Origin: Bradyrhizobium sp. CB1650 | GTDB taxonomy: Bacteria; Pseudomonadota; Alphaproteobacteria; Rhizobiales; Xanthobacteraceae | Assembly (NCBI RefSeq): GCF_029761915.1 | Contig: NZ_CP121695.1 | Span: 4,307,501-4,371,500 of the forward strand | DNA: 64,000 bases | Direction of reading: 5' to 3' | In this document: positions 9,056 through 16,229 of the stretch, piece after piece | How the letters are laid out: each line of letters opens with the position of its first letter | Numbering within the stretch: the stretch's first letter is position 1 | The notes under the pieces: generated by a model | The model's database searches: none | What the model was told of the DNA's origin: nothing | Seen by the model: the letters and a program-made list of their open reading frames with translations, nothing else | Program-made: the position numbers and the translations under genes

Positions 9056-9901
9056 GTGATTGCGGACCTCGCGCATGCCAGCCCCGCCGCCCGCTTCCTT
9101 GACGCGAGCGCCGGCTTTGCCCGTTATGCGGGCACGATTCCTCATCCGGCCAAGACTCCCGTGGCGCTTCCTCCGCTCGATTCTTCTCAATGGCACAGCC
9201 CCTGGCGCGCCTTTGCGTGGGGGCTGCGCTCGATCATGCAGACGATCCTCACCATCGTCCTGTTCGTGACCTATCTCGGTATCGGCGCGCTCGCCCATGA
9301 CACCCATTTCAGCCTCCTCTGGGCGCTGGCCTCGACGCTGTTCGTCTGGGCAGGGCCGGCGCAGATCATCCTGATCACCACGCTCGGCTCGGGCGCCACC
9401 ATCATCCAATCGGCGATTGCGGTCACCGTCAGCGCGATCCGGTTGTTTCCGATGGTGGTCTCGGTGCTGCCGCTGATGCGCACGCCAACGACAAAGCGGC
9501 GCGAGCTGATCTTCGCCGCGCATCTCACCGCCGTGACGCTCTGGGTCGAATGCCACCGCTTCCTGCCGCAGGTGCCGCGCGAGCGGCGGATCGCCTTCGT
9601 CCACGGGCTCGGCTTCGGCCTGGTTTCGGTGTGCCTCACCGCCAACACGGTAGGTTATTTCCTGGCCGCCAACCTGACGCAAACGCTGGGCGCGGCGATC
9701 CTCTTGCTGACGCCGTTATCCTTCCTGTTCTCGACCGCGCGCAACAGCCGCGAGATCGCCGACGTCGTCGCCCTCGTGCTGGGCATCGTGCTCTATCCCT
9801 TGGCCGCGAAGATGAACTCTGGTCTCGACATCCTCGTCAGCGGCATCACCGCCGGCACGATTGCCTATGGTGTGCATTGGTGGCGCGAGGTGCGTGCATG
9901 A
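9050..9901 (+). CDS. azlC: AzlC-family branched-chain amino acid exporter subunit
   Basis: A polytopic membrane protein matching AzlC, the large subunit of the AzlCD exporter of branched-chain amino acids. From about residue 50 it has the family pattern: AFAWGLRSIMQTILTIVLF, a hydrophobic WALASTLFVWAGPAQIILIT segment and several later helices, with the C-terminus in the cytoplasm. The start is uncertain. ATG 9050 lies in the last bases of palindromic repeat A and gives 283 residues, longer than the usual 230-250. The frame stays open further upstream through the repeat. The stop overlaps the AzlD start (ATGA), so the two are translationally coupled. Confidence 0.85.
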   Translation: MTVIADLAHASPAARFLDASAGFARYAGTIPHPAKTPVALPPLDSSQWHSPWRAFAWGLRSIMQTILTIVLFVTYLGIGALAHDTHFSLLWALASTLFVWAGPAQIILITTLGSGATIIQSAIAVTVSAIRLFPMVVSVLPLMRTPTTKRRELIFAAHLTAVTLWVECHRFLPQVPRERRIAFVHGLGFGLVSVCLTANTVGYFLAANLTQTLGAAILLLTPLSFLFSTARNSREIADVVALVLGIVLYPLAAKMNSGLDILVSGITAGTIAYGVHWWREVRA

Positions 9902-10248
9902 GCCTCTCCCAGCTCATCGGGGACTGGCACGCGCTCGCCGTGCTGCTCGTCGCCGGCGTTATTCCCAACCAGGTATGGCGCATGCTGGGCCTGTGGTTCG
10001 GCGGCGGCATCGACGAGGGCTCCGAGCTGCTGGTCTGGGTGAGGGCGGTCGCGACCGCGATTCTCGCAGGTGTCATCGCCCAGATAGTTGTCGAACCTCC
10101 GGGCGCGCTGGCGAGCGTGCCGGACGCCCTTCGCTACGGCGCTGTGGGCGCGGGCCTCGTCGTGTTCCTGCTGACCCGCCGCTCGATCTTTGCCGGCGTC
10201 GTCACCGGCGAAGTCTTCATGCTGGCCGGAACATGGTGGCTGGGCTAA
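9898..10248 (+). CDS. azlD: AzlD-family branched-chain amino acid exporter small subunit
   Basis: A 116-residue membrane protein with three to four hydrophobic segments (HALAVLLVAGVIPNQVWRML, VWVRAVATAILAGVIAQIVV, LRYGAVGAGLVVFLL, and a C-terminal helix), matching AzlD in size and position. AzlD pairs with AzlC for amino acid export. It starts at the ATGA overlap with azlC, which fixes the start. Confidence 0.85.
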   Translation: MSLSQLIGDWHALAVLLVAGVIPNQVWRMLGLWFGGGIDEGSELLVWVRAVATAILAGVIAQIVVEPPGALASVPDALRYGAVGAGLVVFLLTRRSIFAGVVTGEVFMLAGTWWLG

Positions 10249-10279
10249 AACCCTCGCGAACAGCAAGGGACATGACAAA

Positions 10280-10771
10280 ATGGTTCGCGAAAACGAGCTC
10301 CGGCAGGGCGAGGTCGCCATTGAGTTGCCACCCACGGAGGATGCCGGCCTCGTCTTCATCGGTCGCATCCGCACGCCCTGGGCTTCGCGGCTGGAGACGC
10401 CTCGGCAAGGCCGCCACGACGGCCCGGTGTGCCGTCTGGAGATCTTCGAGCCGTTCGTGCCGGCGATCAAAGGCGTCGATTTCTACAGCAATCTCGAAGT
10501 GCTGTACTGGCTCGACCGCTCCCGCCGCGACATCATTCTGCAGAGCCCGAAGAACAACCAGAATACCCGCGGCACTTTCTCGCTGCGCTCGCCGGTCAGG
10601 CCCAATCCGATCGGCACCTCGATCGTCAAGCTGGTCGGCGTCGAGGGCAACACGATCCTGGTGCGCGGTCTCGACTGCATCGACAACACGCCGCTGATCG
10701 ACATCAAGCCCGACCGCTGCGAGTTCACGCCGCTGGCCGCGCCGCAGCCGGGCGATTTTCAGACGGAGTAG
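10280..10771 (+). CDS. trmO: tRNA (N6-threonylcarbamoyladenosine(37)-N6)-methyltransferase TrmO/TsaA
   Basis: A 163-residue protein of the TsaA/TrmO (UPF0066) beta-barrel family, which methylates t6A37 in threonine tRNAs using S-adenosylmethionine. Visible family motifs are the IGRIRTPWASR start, the VLYWLDRSRRD segment and RGTFSLRSPVRPNPIG, the most conserved block, followed by DNTPLIDIKP. The ATG at 10280 has AAGGGA upstream. It follows AzlD by 31 bp and could be cotranscribed, though no functional link is evident. Some family members act on other small substrates. Confidence 0.88.
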   Translation: MVRENELRQGEVAIELPPTEDAGLVFIGRIRTPWASRLETPRQGRHDGPVCRLEIFEPFVPAIKGVDFYSNLEVLYWLDRSRRDIILQSPKNNQNTRGTFSLRSPVRPNPIGTSIVKLVGVEGNTILVRGLDCIDNTPLIDIKPDRCEFTPLAAPQPGDFQTE

Positions 10772-10782
10772 GATCTCTCCGC

Positions 10783-10888
10783 TGTCATTCCGGGGCGCGC
10801 CTCTTGGCGCGAACCCGGAATCCATTTCGGCGGGTTCTGTGGCCTGATGGATTCCGGGCTCGCGACTTTGTCGCGCCCCGGAATGACA
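10783..10888. repeat. Palindromic intergenic repeat, family A copy 2
   Basis: About 106 bp bounded by TGTCATTCCGGGGCGCG and CGCGCCCCGGAATGACA, with inner blocks CCCGGAATCCAT and GATGGATTCCGGG. It fills the whole gap between the convergent TrmO and HIT genes and touches the HIT stop codon, a position where it could serve as a two-way terminator. Confidence 0.92.
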
Positions 10889-10889
10889 G

Positions 10890-11315
10890 TTAGGCCTTCA
10901 GCGCGGCGATCAGTTTCGCCGCGTGCTCTTCCAGTACCTTGGGGTCTTCCTTGCGGCTCGCCGGCGGCAACAGCGCCACGCCGTCGTGGCGCGGCATCAC
11001 GTGCATGTGCAGGTGAAACACCACCTGTCCGCCAGCAGGCTCGTTGAACTGCTGCACGGTGATGCCGTCGGCGTCGAAGGCCTTCATGGCTGCCGACGCG
11101 ATCTTGTGCGCGCCGCGCGCGACATGGGCGTAGTCGTCCGGCTTGATGTCAAGGATGTTGCGGGCAGGGGCCTTCGGAATGACGAGCGCATGGCCGGTCG
11201 AGCGCGGCATGATGTCGAGGAAGGCGAAGACGTGCTCGTCCTCGTAGACCTTGTAGCAGGGCAGCTCGCCGCGCAGGATCTTTGCGAAGACGTTGTTGGT
11301 GTCGTAGGTGGTCAC
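10890..11315 (-). CDS. HIT-family nucleotide hydrolase/transferase
   Basis: A 141-residue histidine-triad protein; these hydrolyse nucleoside phosphoramidates and related adducts. The family block is complete: the N-terminal NVFAKILRGELPCYKVYED, HALVIPKAPARNI, and the triad HLHMHVMPR (about residues 98-106), whose middle His acts as nucleophile. The start is a GTG at 11315 with GAGGAG upstream; longer frames exist but lack similarity. It is monocistronic, ending against repeat A. Confidence 0.92.
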   Translation of the reverse strand: MTTYDTNNVFAKILRGELPCYKVYEDEHVFAFLDIMPRSTGHALVIPKAPARNILDIKPDDYAHVARGAHKIASAAMKAFDADGITVQQFNEPAGGQVVFHLHMHVMPRHDGVALLPPASRKEDPKVLEEHAAKLIAALKA

Positions 11316-11364
11316 GGCGGCTCCTCGAATTTTTGCGTTTACTGTCACCAGCCACGGCGGGCCG

Positions 11365-12606
11365 TCAAGGCACCTCGTCCGCATCCTTCCGGAACGGCCC
11401 GAGCTCGGCGAGCTCCCGTCCGGCATCGGCGACATAAGCGCGCTCGCGCTTGAGATAATCGTCGATGGCGCGGCGCAAGCCGGGATCGGCGATGAAGTGA
11501 GCGGAATGCGTCGTCCGCGGCAGGTAGCCGCGCGCGATCTTGTGCTCGCCCTGCGCGCCCGCCTCGACATGCTTCAAGCCGTGTTTGATCGCGAAATCGA
11601 CTGCCTGGTAGTAGCAGACCTCGAAATGCAGGAATGGATGATGCTCGACCGCGCCCCAGTTACGGCCGAACAGCGTGTCCGAGCCGATGAAGTTGATCGC
11701 GCCCGCGATCCAGCGGTGATTGCGCCGCGCCATCACCAGCAGCACATCCTCGCTCATGGTCTCGCCGACCAGCGAGAAGAATTCTCGCGTCAGATATGGC
11801 CGGCCCCATTTGCGTGACCCGGTCTCCATGTAGAACGCGAAGAAGGCGTCCCAGGCGTCTTCGGTGATGTCATTGCCCCGGAGCCAGTGGATCGTGATGC
11901 CGGCGGCGAGCGCATCGCGCCGCTCGCGCTTGATCGACTTCCGGTGGCGCGAGTTCAGGGTAGCGAGAAAATCGTCGAAGCTCGCAAAGCCCTGGTTGTG
12001 CCAGTGGAACTGCTGGTCGGTCCGCTGCAGGAAGCCGTGGCTTGCGAGCAGCTTCCACTCGGCCTCGCGCGCGAAAGTGACGTGCACCGAGGAGGCCTTG
12101 CTGACGCCGCACAGCGCCACCAGCCCGCTTGCGAGCGCCTCCGCGATGCGGTCGCGGTCGACGCCGTCGCGGATCAAGAGGCGCGGCCCCGTTGCCGGCG
12201 TGAAGGGAACCGAGACCTGCAGCTTCGGATAATAGCGCCCGCCGGCGCGCTCATAGGCATCGGCCCAGCCGCGGTCGAACACATACTCGCCCTGCGAATG
12301 CGATTTCAGATAGCAGGGCACGACGCCGGCGACGCGGCCGTCGATCTTGGCTACGAGGTGCCGCGGTCCCCAGCCGGTGCGCGCCGTGGCCGAACCCGAA
12401 TTCTCAACGGCGGAGAGAAACGCGTGCGAGACGAACGGGTTATACGCAGCTTTTGAGAGGCCGGCGGAAACGCTTGGGCGTCCGGATGAGGTTCCCGGGC
12501 CAGACCCATTGCATCGTCCCGTGGGATTGGCGCAGGCGTCCCACTCCTCTGGCGAGATTTCGCCAATGGAAGGTACGGCCTCGAGCGTGATTTCGGATGA
12601 TGCCAT
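11365..12606 (-). CDS. GNAT/FemAB-like N-acetyltransferase (DUF482)
   Basis: A 413-residue protein of the DUF482 (peptidogalycan biosynthesis) group, distant relatives of FemAB aminoacyltransferases. Characteristic blocks are YNPFVSHAFLSAVE, GVVPCYLKSHSQGEY, RYYPKLQVSVPFTP and SRHRKSIKRERR in the middle, and HFEVCYYQAVDFAIKHG then EHKIARGYLPRTTHSAH at the end. The acceptor substrate is unknown. A low-complexity stretch of about 25 residues (GRCNGSGPGTSSGRPSVSAG) separates DACANP from YNPFVSH, longer than I expect for this family. The start ATG 12606 lacks a strong ribosome site; TTG 12633 is an alternative. Confidence 0.82.
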   Translation of the reverse strand: MASSEITLEAVPSIGEISPEEWDACANPTGRCNGSGPGTSSGRPSVSAGLSKAAYNPFVSHAFLSAVENSGSATARTGWGPRHLVAKIDGRVAGVVPCYLKSHSQGEYVFDRGWADAYERAGGRYYPKLQVSVPFTPATGPRLLIRDGVDRDRIAEALASGLVALCGVSKASSVHVTFAREAEWKLLASHGFLQRTDQQFHWHNQGFASFDDFLATLNSRHRKSIKRERRDALAAGITIHWLRGNDITEDAWDAFFAFYMETGSRKWGRPYLTREFFSLVGETMSEDVLLVMARRNHRWIAGAINFIGSDTLFGRNWGAVEHHPFLHFEVCYYQAVDFAIKHGLKHVEAGAQGEHKIARGYLPRTTHSAHFIADPGLRRAIDDYLKRERAYVADAGRELAELGPFRKDADEVP

Positions 12607-12781
12607 CGCGTGTCTTGAACGGTCCCAAGGCAAAGATCGTGCATCGCAGCAGCAACTTCAAGGGGGCGGGGAACCCGAGTGCGACGAGCCGCGGTGGTCG
12701 GCGACGATACGCAACTCTATCCGCGGGTCGTCCTGGCTTTCGCCAGGACGACTTGGGGAGGCAGCGTGCTCCAACAATCGC

Positions 12782-12864
12782 CGTCATTGCGAGGAGCGAA
12801 GCGACGAAGCAATCCAGAAGCCTGCCGCGGAGGCACTCTGGATTGCTTCGCGCTCGCAATGACG
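12782..12864. repeat. Palindromic intergenic repeat, family B copy 1
   Basis: 83 bp bounded by CGTCATTGCGAG and CTCGCAATGACG, with inner complementary blocks GAAGCAATCCAGA and CTGGATTGCTTC. The same unit recurs at 15265 and 33444 and as a half copy near 48302. Confidence 0.92.
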
Positions 12865-12886
12865 GTGGAGGAAGCGTGCCGTGTCT

Positions 12887-13633
12887 CTACGGCACGAATC
12901 CCTCAAAAATCATCTGGTCGGCAAATTGTCCGGCGCGCGTGCGCTGTTCGGGCGTGCGCACGGTCCAGCCGAGCAGGGCGCAACCGAACACGTTTCGCGC
13001 GATCCAGGGCGCGGGCGCAGGAAGGTGGTCGACCTTGAAGGCAACGAAATGCGGCTGGGTCCGGAGGCCGTGGCGCAGATACAGCATGCTGTCGCGCTGC
13101 GCCTGCGTCAGCTTCGCCCAGTAGTCGTCCTCATAGGTCCGCTGCGCGACGATGCCGCGCGGGCGCGAGGGCAACAGCTCGCGCAGCGCCAGCACCTGGT
13201 CGGGATCGAAGGACATGCCGACGGCGGGACCGTCATAGGACGACAGCACCTCCGCCATCCGCTTCACCAGCTTGCGGTCACCGGCAAAATGGCTCTTCAC
13301 CTCGATCACCAGTGGCACGCGGCCAGCGACCATGGCGCAGAGATCGGCCAGCGACATCATCCGCTCGGAGGTGTCCTTGAATTTGACGGCCTTCAGCTCC
13401 GCCGCGGTCTTCTCGATCAGCTCGCCGGTGGCCTCGGTGAGGCGGCCGAGCGTATGGTCGTGATGCACCATAGCCTCACCGTCTGCGGTGAGCTGGATGT
13501 CGACCTCGATGGCGAAATTGCCTGCGATCGCGGCCTGCACCGCGCTCGGCATGTTCTCGACGACGCCGCGCGAAATGTCATGCAGGCCGCGATGGGCGAC
13601 CGGCCGCGCTGTCAGCCAATCCGGGGCTCGCAC
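12887..13633 (-). CDS. Glycerophosphodiester phosphodiesterase family protein
   Basis: A 248-residue GDPD-type TIM barrel enzyme that releases glycerol 3-phosphate from glycerophosphodiesters. Catalytic blocks are visible: AHRG near the N-terminus (residues ~13-16), the metal-binding EVDIQLTADGEAMVHHD (about 42-58) and the later IEVKSHF. No signal peptide is seen, so it is probably cytoplasmic. The chosen GTG 13633 has GGGAGCAA upstream and places AHRG at the normal distance from the start. It lies 19 bp after a RidA gene and is probably cotranscribed with it. Confidence 0.9.
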   Translation of the reverse strand: MRAPDWLTARPVAHRGLHDISRGVVENMPSAVQAAIAGNFAIEVDIQLTADGEAMVHHDHTLGRLTEATGELIEKTAAELKAVKFKDTSERMMSLADLCAMVAGRVPLVIEVKSHFAGDRKLVKRMAEVLSSYDGPAVGMSFDPDQVLALRELLPSRPRGIVAQRTYEDDYWAKLTQAQRDSMLYLRHGLRTQPHFVAFKVDHLPAPAPWIARNVFGCALLGWTVRTPEQRTRAGQFADQMIFEGFVP

Positions 13634-13652
13634 GCTGCTTGCTCCCGTTGGG

Positions 13653-14120
13653 TCAGGCGATCTCGAACAGCCCTTCCACCTCGACCGCCGCGTCTGCAGG
13701 CAGCGAAGCGACGCCGACGGTGGTGCGGGCGTGGCGGCCCTTGTCACCGAACGCCGCGACCATCAGGTCGGAGGCGCCGTTGAGGACCTTCGGTCCGTCG
13801 ACGAAATCCGGGGCCGAGTTGATGAAGCCGCCGAGGCGCACCACGCGCACGACCTTGTCGAGGTCGCCGAGGGCTGCCTTGACCTGCGCGAGCAGGTTGA
13901 TGGCACAACCGCGCGCCGCGGCCGCGCCCTGTTCGATCGTCACGCCGGCCCCGAGCTTGCCCTTGGCGATCAGCTTGCCGGAGGGATCGAAGCACACCTG
14001 GCCGGAAACGAACAACAGGTTGCCGGTGCGCACGAACGGCACGTAGTTGGCCACGGGGGTGGGGGCCTCATGCAGCTTGATGCCCTGTTCCGCCAGTTTC
14101 TGTTCGACCGCGCCCGCCAT
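13653..14120 (-). CDS. RidA/YjgF-family enamine/imine deaminase
   Basis: A 155-residue member of the longer RidA subgroup (YjgF/YER057c/UK114). RidA proteins hydrolyse reactive 2-aminoacrylate-type enamines and imines. Family marks: NLLFVSGQVCFDPSGKLIAKGKLG, CAINLLAQVKAALGDLDKVVRVVRLGGF split across residues ~85-112, and VGVASLPADAAVEVE at the end. The canonical catalytic Arg of the RidA archetype is not obvious in this subgroup, so deaminase activity is not certain. The start ATG has GAGGTCGA upstream. The GDPD gene follows 19 bp later. Confidence 0.85.
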   Translation of the reverse strand: MAGAVEQKLAEQGIKLHEAPTPVANYVPFVRTGNLLFVSGQVCFDPSGKLIAKGKLGAGVTIEQGAAAARGCAINLLAQVKAALGDLDKVVRVVRLGGFINSAPDFVDGPKVLNGASDLMVAAFGDKGRHARTTVGVASLPADAAVEVEGLFEIA

Positions 14121-14383
14121 GTTCGACCTCGATATCCAGGAAATGCCCGAGAATTCATCCGCCCCGGCGCGCGTCGGTTCGCGCGGCGGGCCCGGGCCTG
14201 TTTCGCCCATTGCGCAGCTACATGCAAGCAAGCCGACGCGGCGGGTAGGCCCGCCGGGCCGGATTGCATTTTGTTGAGGCAGGACAGGAAGTTCAAACCG
14301 AGGGCGCAACTTTACGTGAAACCGCCGCAGTTGCGACGCAATGGGACGGTCATTAAACTGTCGAATCTGTGTTTCCCCAGGGA

Positions 14384-15235
14384 ATGGACATGGTGCACCT
14401 TTTCCGGACTTCGCTCGGTGTGATGGCGCTCGCGGCGGCTGCTTTCGGTCCGAGCAGCGAGGGGCAAGCTGCCGGCGGTCCATTCCTCGCGCACCAGGCG
14501 CTCTATGATCTGAGCCTCGTCAAATCGCGCTCCAACTCGGTCAACGGCGCGCGCGGTCGCATCCTCTACAACTTCACCGGCAGCTCCTGCGAGGGCTACA
14601 CCTCCGAATTCCGCCAGGTCTCCGAGCTCGATAGCGGCGAGGGCAAGGTAACCCTCAGTGATCTCCGCTCTAATTCCTGGGAGGATTCTGCCGGCAAAAG
14701 CTACCGCTTCAAGATCGAGACGCGGATGAACGAGACCGAGGCCAGCAAGGTCGATGGTTCCGCGGAGCGCGACGGCGACCACATCAACGTCAAGCTGAAG
14801 CTCCCGGCGCCGAAGAGCTTTACCCTCGACGGCAAGATCGTGTTCCCGACCGAACAGATCCAGCGCATCATCGCCGCGGCCCGGGAGGGTAAGTCCCTGC
14901 TCGAGCTCTCGGTCTATGACGGCTCCGACGACGGCCAGAAGGTCTACAACACGCTGACCGTCATCGGCCAGCCGATCGCCGCCGACCGCGTCACCTCGTC
15001 CGACCCGTCGACCACGGACGAGCACATGAAATCGCTCAAGCGCTGGCCGGTCACCGTCAGCTATTTCGACCGCGAGGTCCAGCAGAAGGAAGGCGAGCAG
15101 ACGCCGGTCTATGCGATGTCGTTCGAGCTCTACGAGAACGGCGTCTCCCGCCAGCTCGTGCTCGACTACAACGATTTCGTCATCTCCGGCGCGCTCGGCA
15201 AGTTCGACGTGAAGGACAGCAAGCCGTGTAATTGA
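14384..15235 (+). CDS. eipB: EipB-like cell-envelope integrity protein (DUF1849)
   Basis: About 283 residues, exported: a short positive start, hydrophobic SLGVMALAAAAF core and cleavage near GQAAG. The mature part matches DUF1849, whose Brucella member EipB is a periplasmic beta-spiral protein needed for envelope integrity. The family disulfide pair is present as Cys in GSSCEGYT and Cys in the C-terminal DSKPCN. Conserved stretches include HQALYDLSL at the mature N-terminus and YDGSDDGQKVYNT. ATG 14384 was chosen; ATG 14390 is equally possible. Downstream is palindromic repeat B. Confidence 0.87.
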   Translation: MDMVHLFRTSLGVMALAAAAFGPSSEGQAAGGPFLAHQALYDLSLVKSRSNSVNGARGRILYNFTGSSCEGYTSEFRQVSELDSGEGKVTLSDLRSNSWEDSAGKSYRFKIETRMNETEASKVDGSAERDGDHINVKLKLPAPKSFTLDGKIVFPTEQIQRIIAAAREGKSLLELSVYDGSDDGQKVYNTLTVIGQPIAADRVTSSDPSTTDEHMKSLKRWPVTVSYFDREVQQKEGEQTPVYAMSFELYENGVSRQLVLDYNDFVISGALGKFDVKDSKPCN

Positions 15236-15264
15236 CGGCGATACCGGCGCTACCGACTCTCCCA

Positions 15265-15345
15265 CGTCATTGCGAGCGCAGCAAAGCAATCCAGAATCTC
15301 TCCGCGGAAACATTCCTGGATTGCGTCGCTGCGCTCGCAATGACG
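15265..15345. repeat. Palindromic intergenic repeat, family B copy 2
   Basis: 81 bp bounded by CGTCATTGCGAGCGCAG and CTGCGCTCGCAATGACG, with inner AAGCAATCCAGAATC and TCCTGGATTGCGTC. It sits between the EipB gene and a RidA gene transcribed in the same direction. Confidence 0.92.
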
Positions 15346-15419
15346 AATCCAATGGGCTGGTCCTCAGTGCGCTCCCCGGCTACTCTGCTCGGCAACCACA
15401 AACTCCGGGAGCCAGCCCC

Positions 15420-15821
15420 ATGCCCAAGCTCGAACATCTCCGTCCCAGCGGCCTGCATCACAATCCGGCCTATTCTCACGTCGTCACGGCCTCCGGTGCG
15501 CGCACCATCTACATCTCCGGGCAGGTCTCCGTCGACGAGGAGGGCCGGGTGGTCGGCGAGGGCGATCTCGCGGCGCAGACGACGCAGGTGATGCAGAATC
15601 TCGGCCTGGCGCTGAAGGCGGCCGACGCGAGCTACGCCAACATCGTCAAGATCACGACCTTCGTCGTGAGCTACAAGCCCGAGCTGCGCCCGATCATCGG
15701 CAAGGCCCGCTCGGTCTTCTTCGAAGGCATGGAGCCGCCCGCCAGTACCCTCGTCGGCGTGTCCGCACTCGCCGCGCCGGAATGGATGATCGAGATCGAG
15801 GCGGTGGCGGTTGCGGATTGA
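15420..15821 (+). CDS. RidA-family protein (RutC/YjgF-like)
   Basis: A 133-residue canonical-length RidA protein. It has AYSHVVTASGARTIYISGQ at the start, the block QNLGLALKAADASYANIVK, and near the C-terminus the motif PPASTLVGVSALAAPEWMIE followed by EAVAVA. Unlike the archetype, the residue aligned with the catalytic Arg (usually in ARPARS-VEV) is replaced by the PASTLV form, as in many RidA subgroups, so the chemistry may differ. It appears monocistronic; the ATG gives the usual family N-terminus. Confidence 0.88.
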   Translation: MPKLEHLRPSGLHHNPAYSHVVTASGARTIYISGQVSVDEEGRVVGEGDLAAQTTQVMQNLGLALKAADASYANIVKITTFVVSYKPELRPIIGKARSVFFEGMEPPASTLVGVSALAAPEWMIEIEAVAVAD

Positions 15822-16057
15822 GGCCTAGCACCGGTAGCACGGATGGAGCGCAGCGCAGTTCGGGAACCTCGAGCCCACTGACACGCTGTCCGGATTTCGC
15901 TTCGCTCCCTCCAGGCTTCGTGTGCTAGGGCTTCGCCAACATACCTTTGTATATCTCTTCTATTCCTTCTCATGCGTTGGTCTTACGCTTGTACAATTGA
16001 GCGACGGCGGGCGATTCTTTCATTCTGAGCCCACTCGGGTCACTGCGAGGAGGCTCA

Positions 16058-16213
16058 ATGAACGTCATCATTCGACAGCTCAACGGCTTGTGGCACCTCA
16101 TCGTCGGGTCTTGTCAGATCCGAACTCCGTTCCTGGCGACCCAGGACCGGCACTTGGTCGTTCTGTACGCCCGGCGCGTCTATCCCGGCGCCAGGATCTT
16201 CGAGCACGACTGA
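16058..16213 (+). CDS. Small hypothetical protein, 51 residues, with strong ribosome site
   Basis: A short frame beginning MNVIIRQLNGLWHLIVGS and ending ARIFEHD, preceded by AGGAGG at ideal spacing (16049-16054). Codon choice looks like that of nearby genes, and the product is basic with no membrane segment. No known family is recognised. The ~235 bp before it (15822-16057) hold no other gene that I can support. It is convergent with dinB, whose stop lies 17 bp beyond. The strong ribosome site makes it more likely real than most frames of this size. Confidence 0.55.
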   Translation: MNVIIRQLNGLWHLIVGSCQIRTPFLATQDRHLVVLYARRVYPGARIFEHD

Positions 16214-16229
16214 GTCAGCCGGGCTAAAG

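Noticed and set aside
7820..9682. 620-residue minus-strand open frame across the transglycosylase, repeat A and AzlC
   Set aside because: Low-complexity reversed-codon text (many Arg, Glu, Asp, His), crossing a palindrome; no ribosome site or family.
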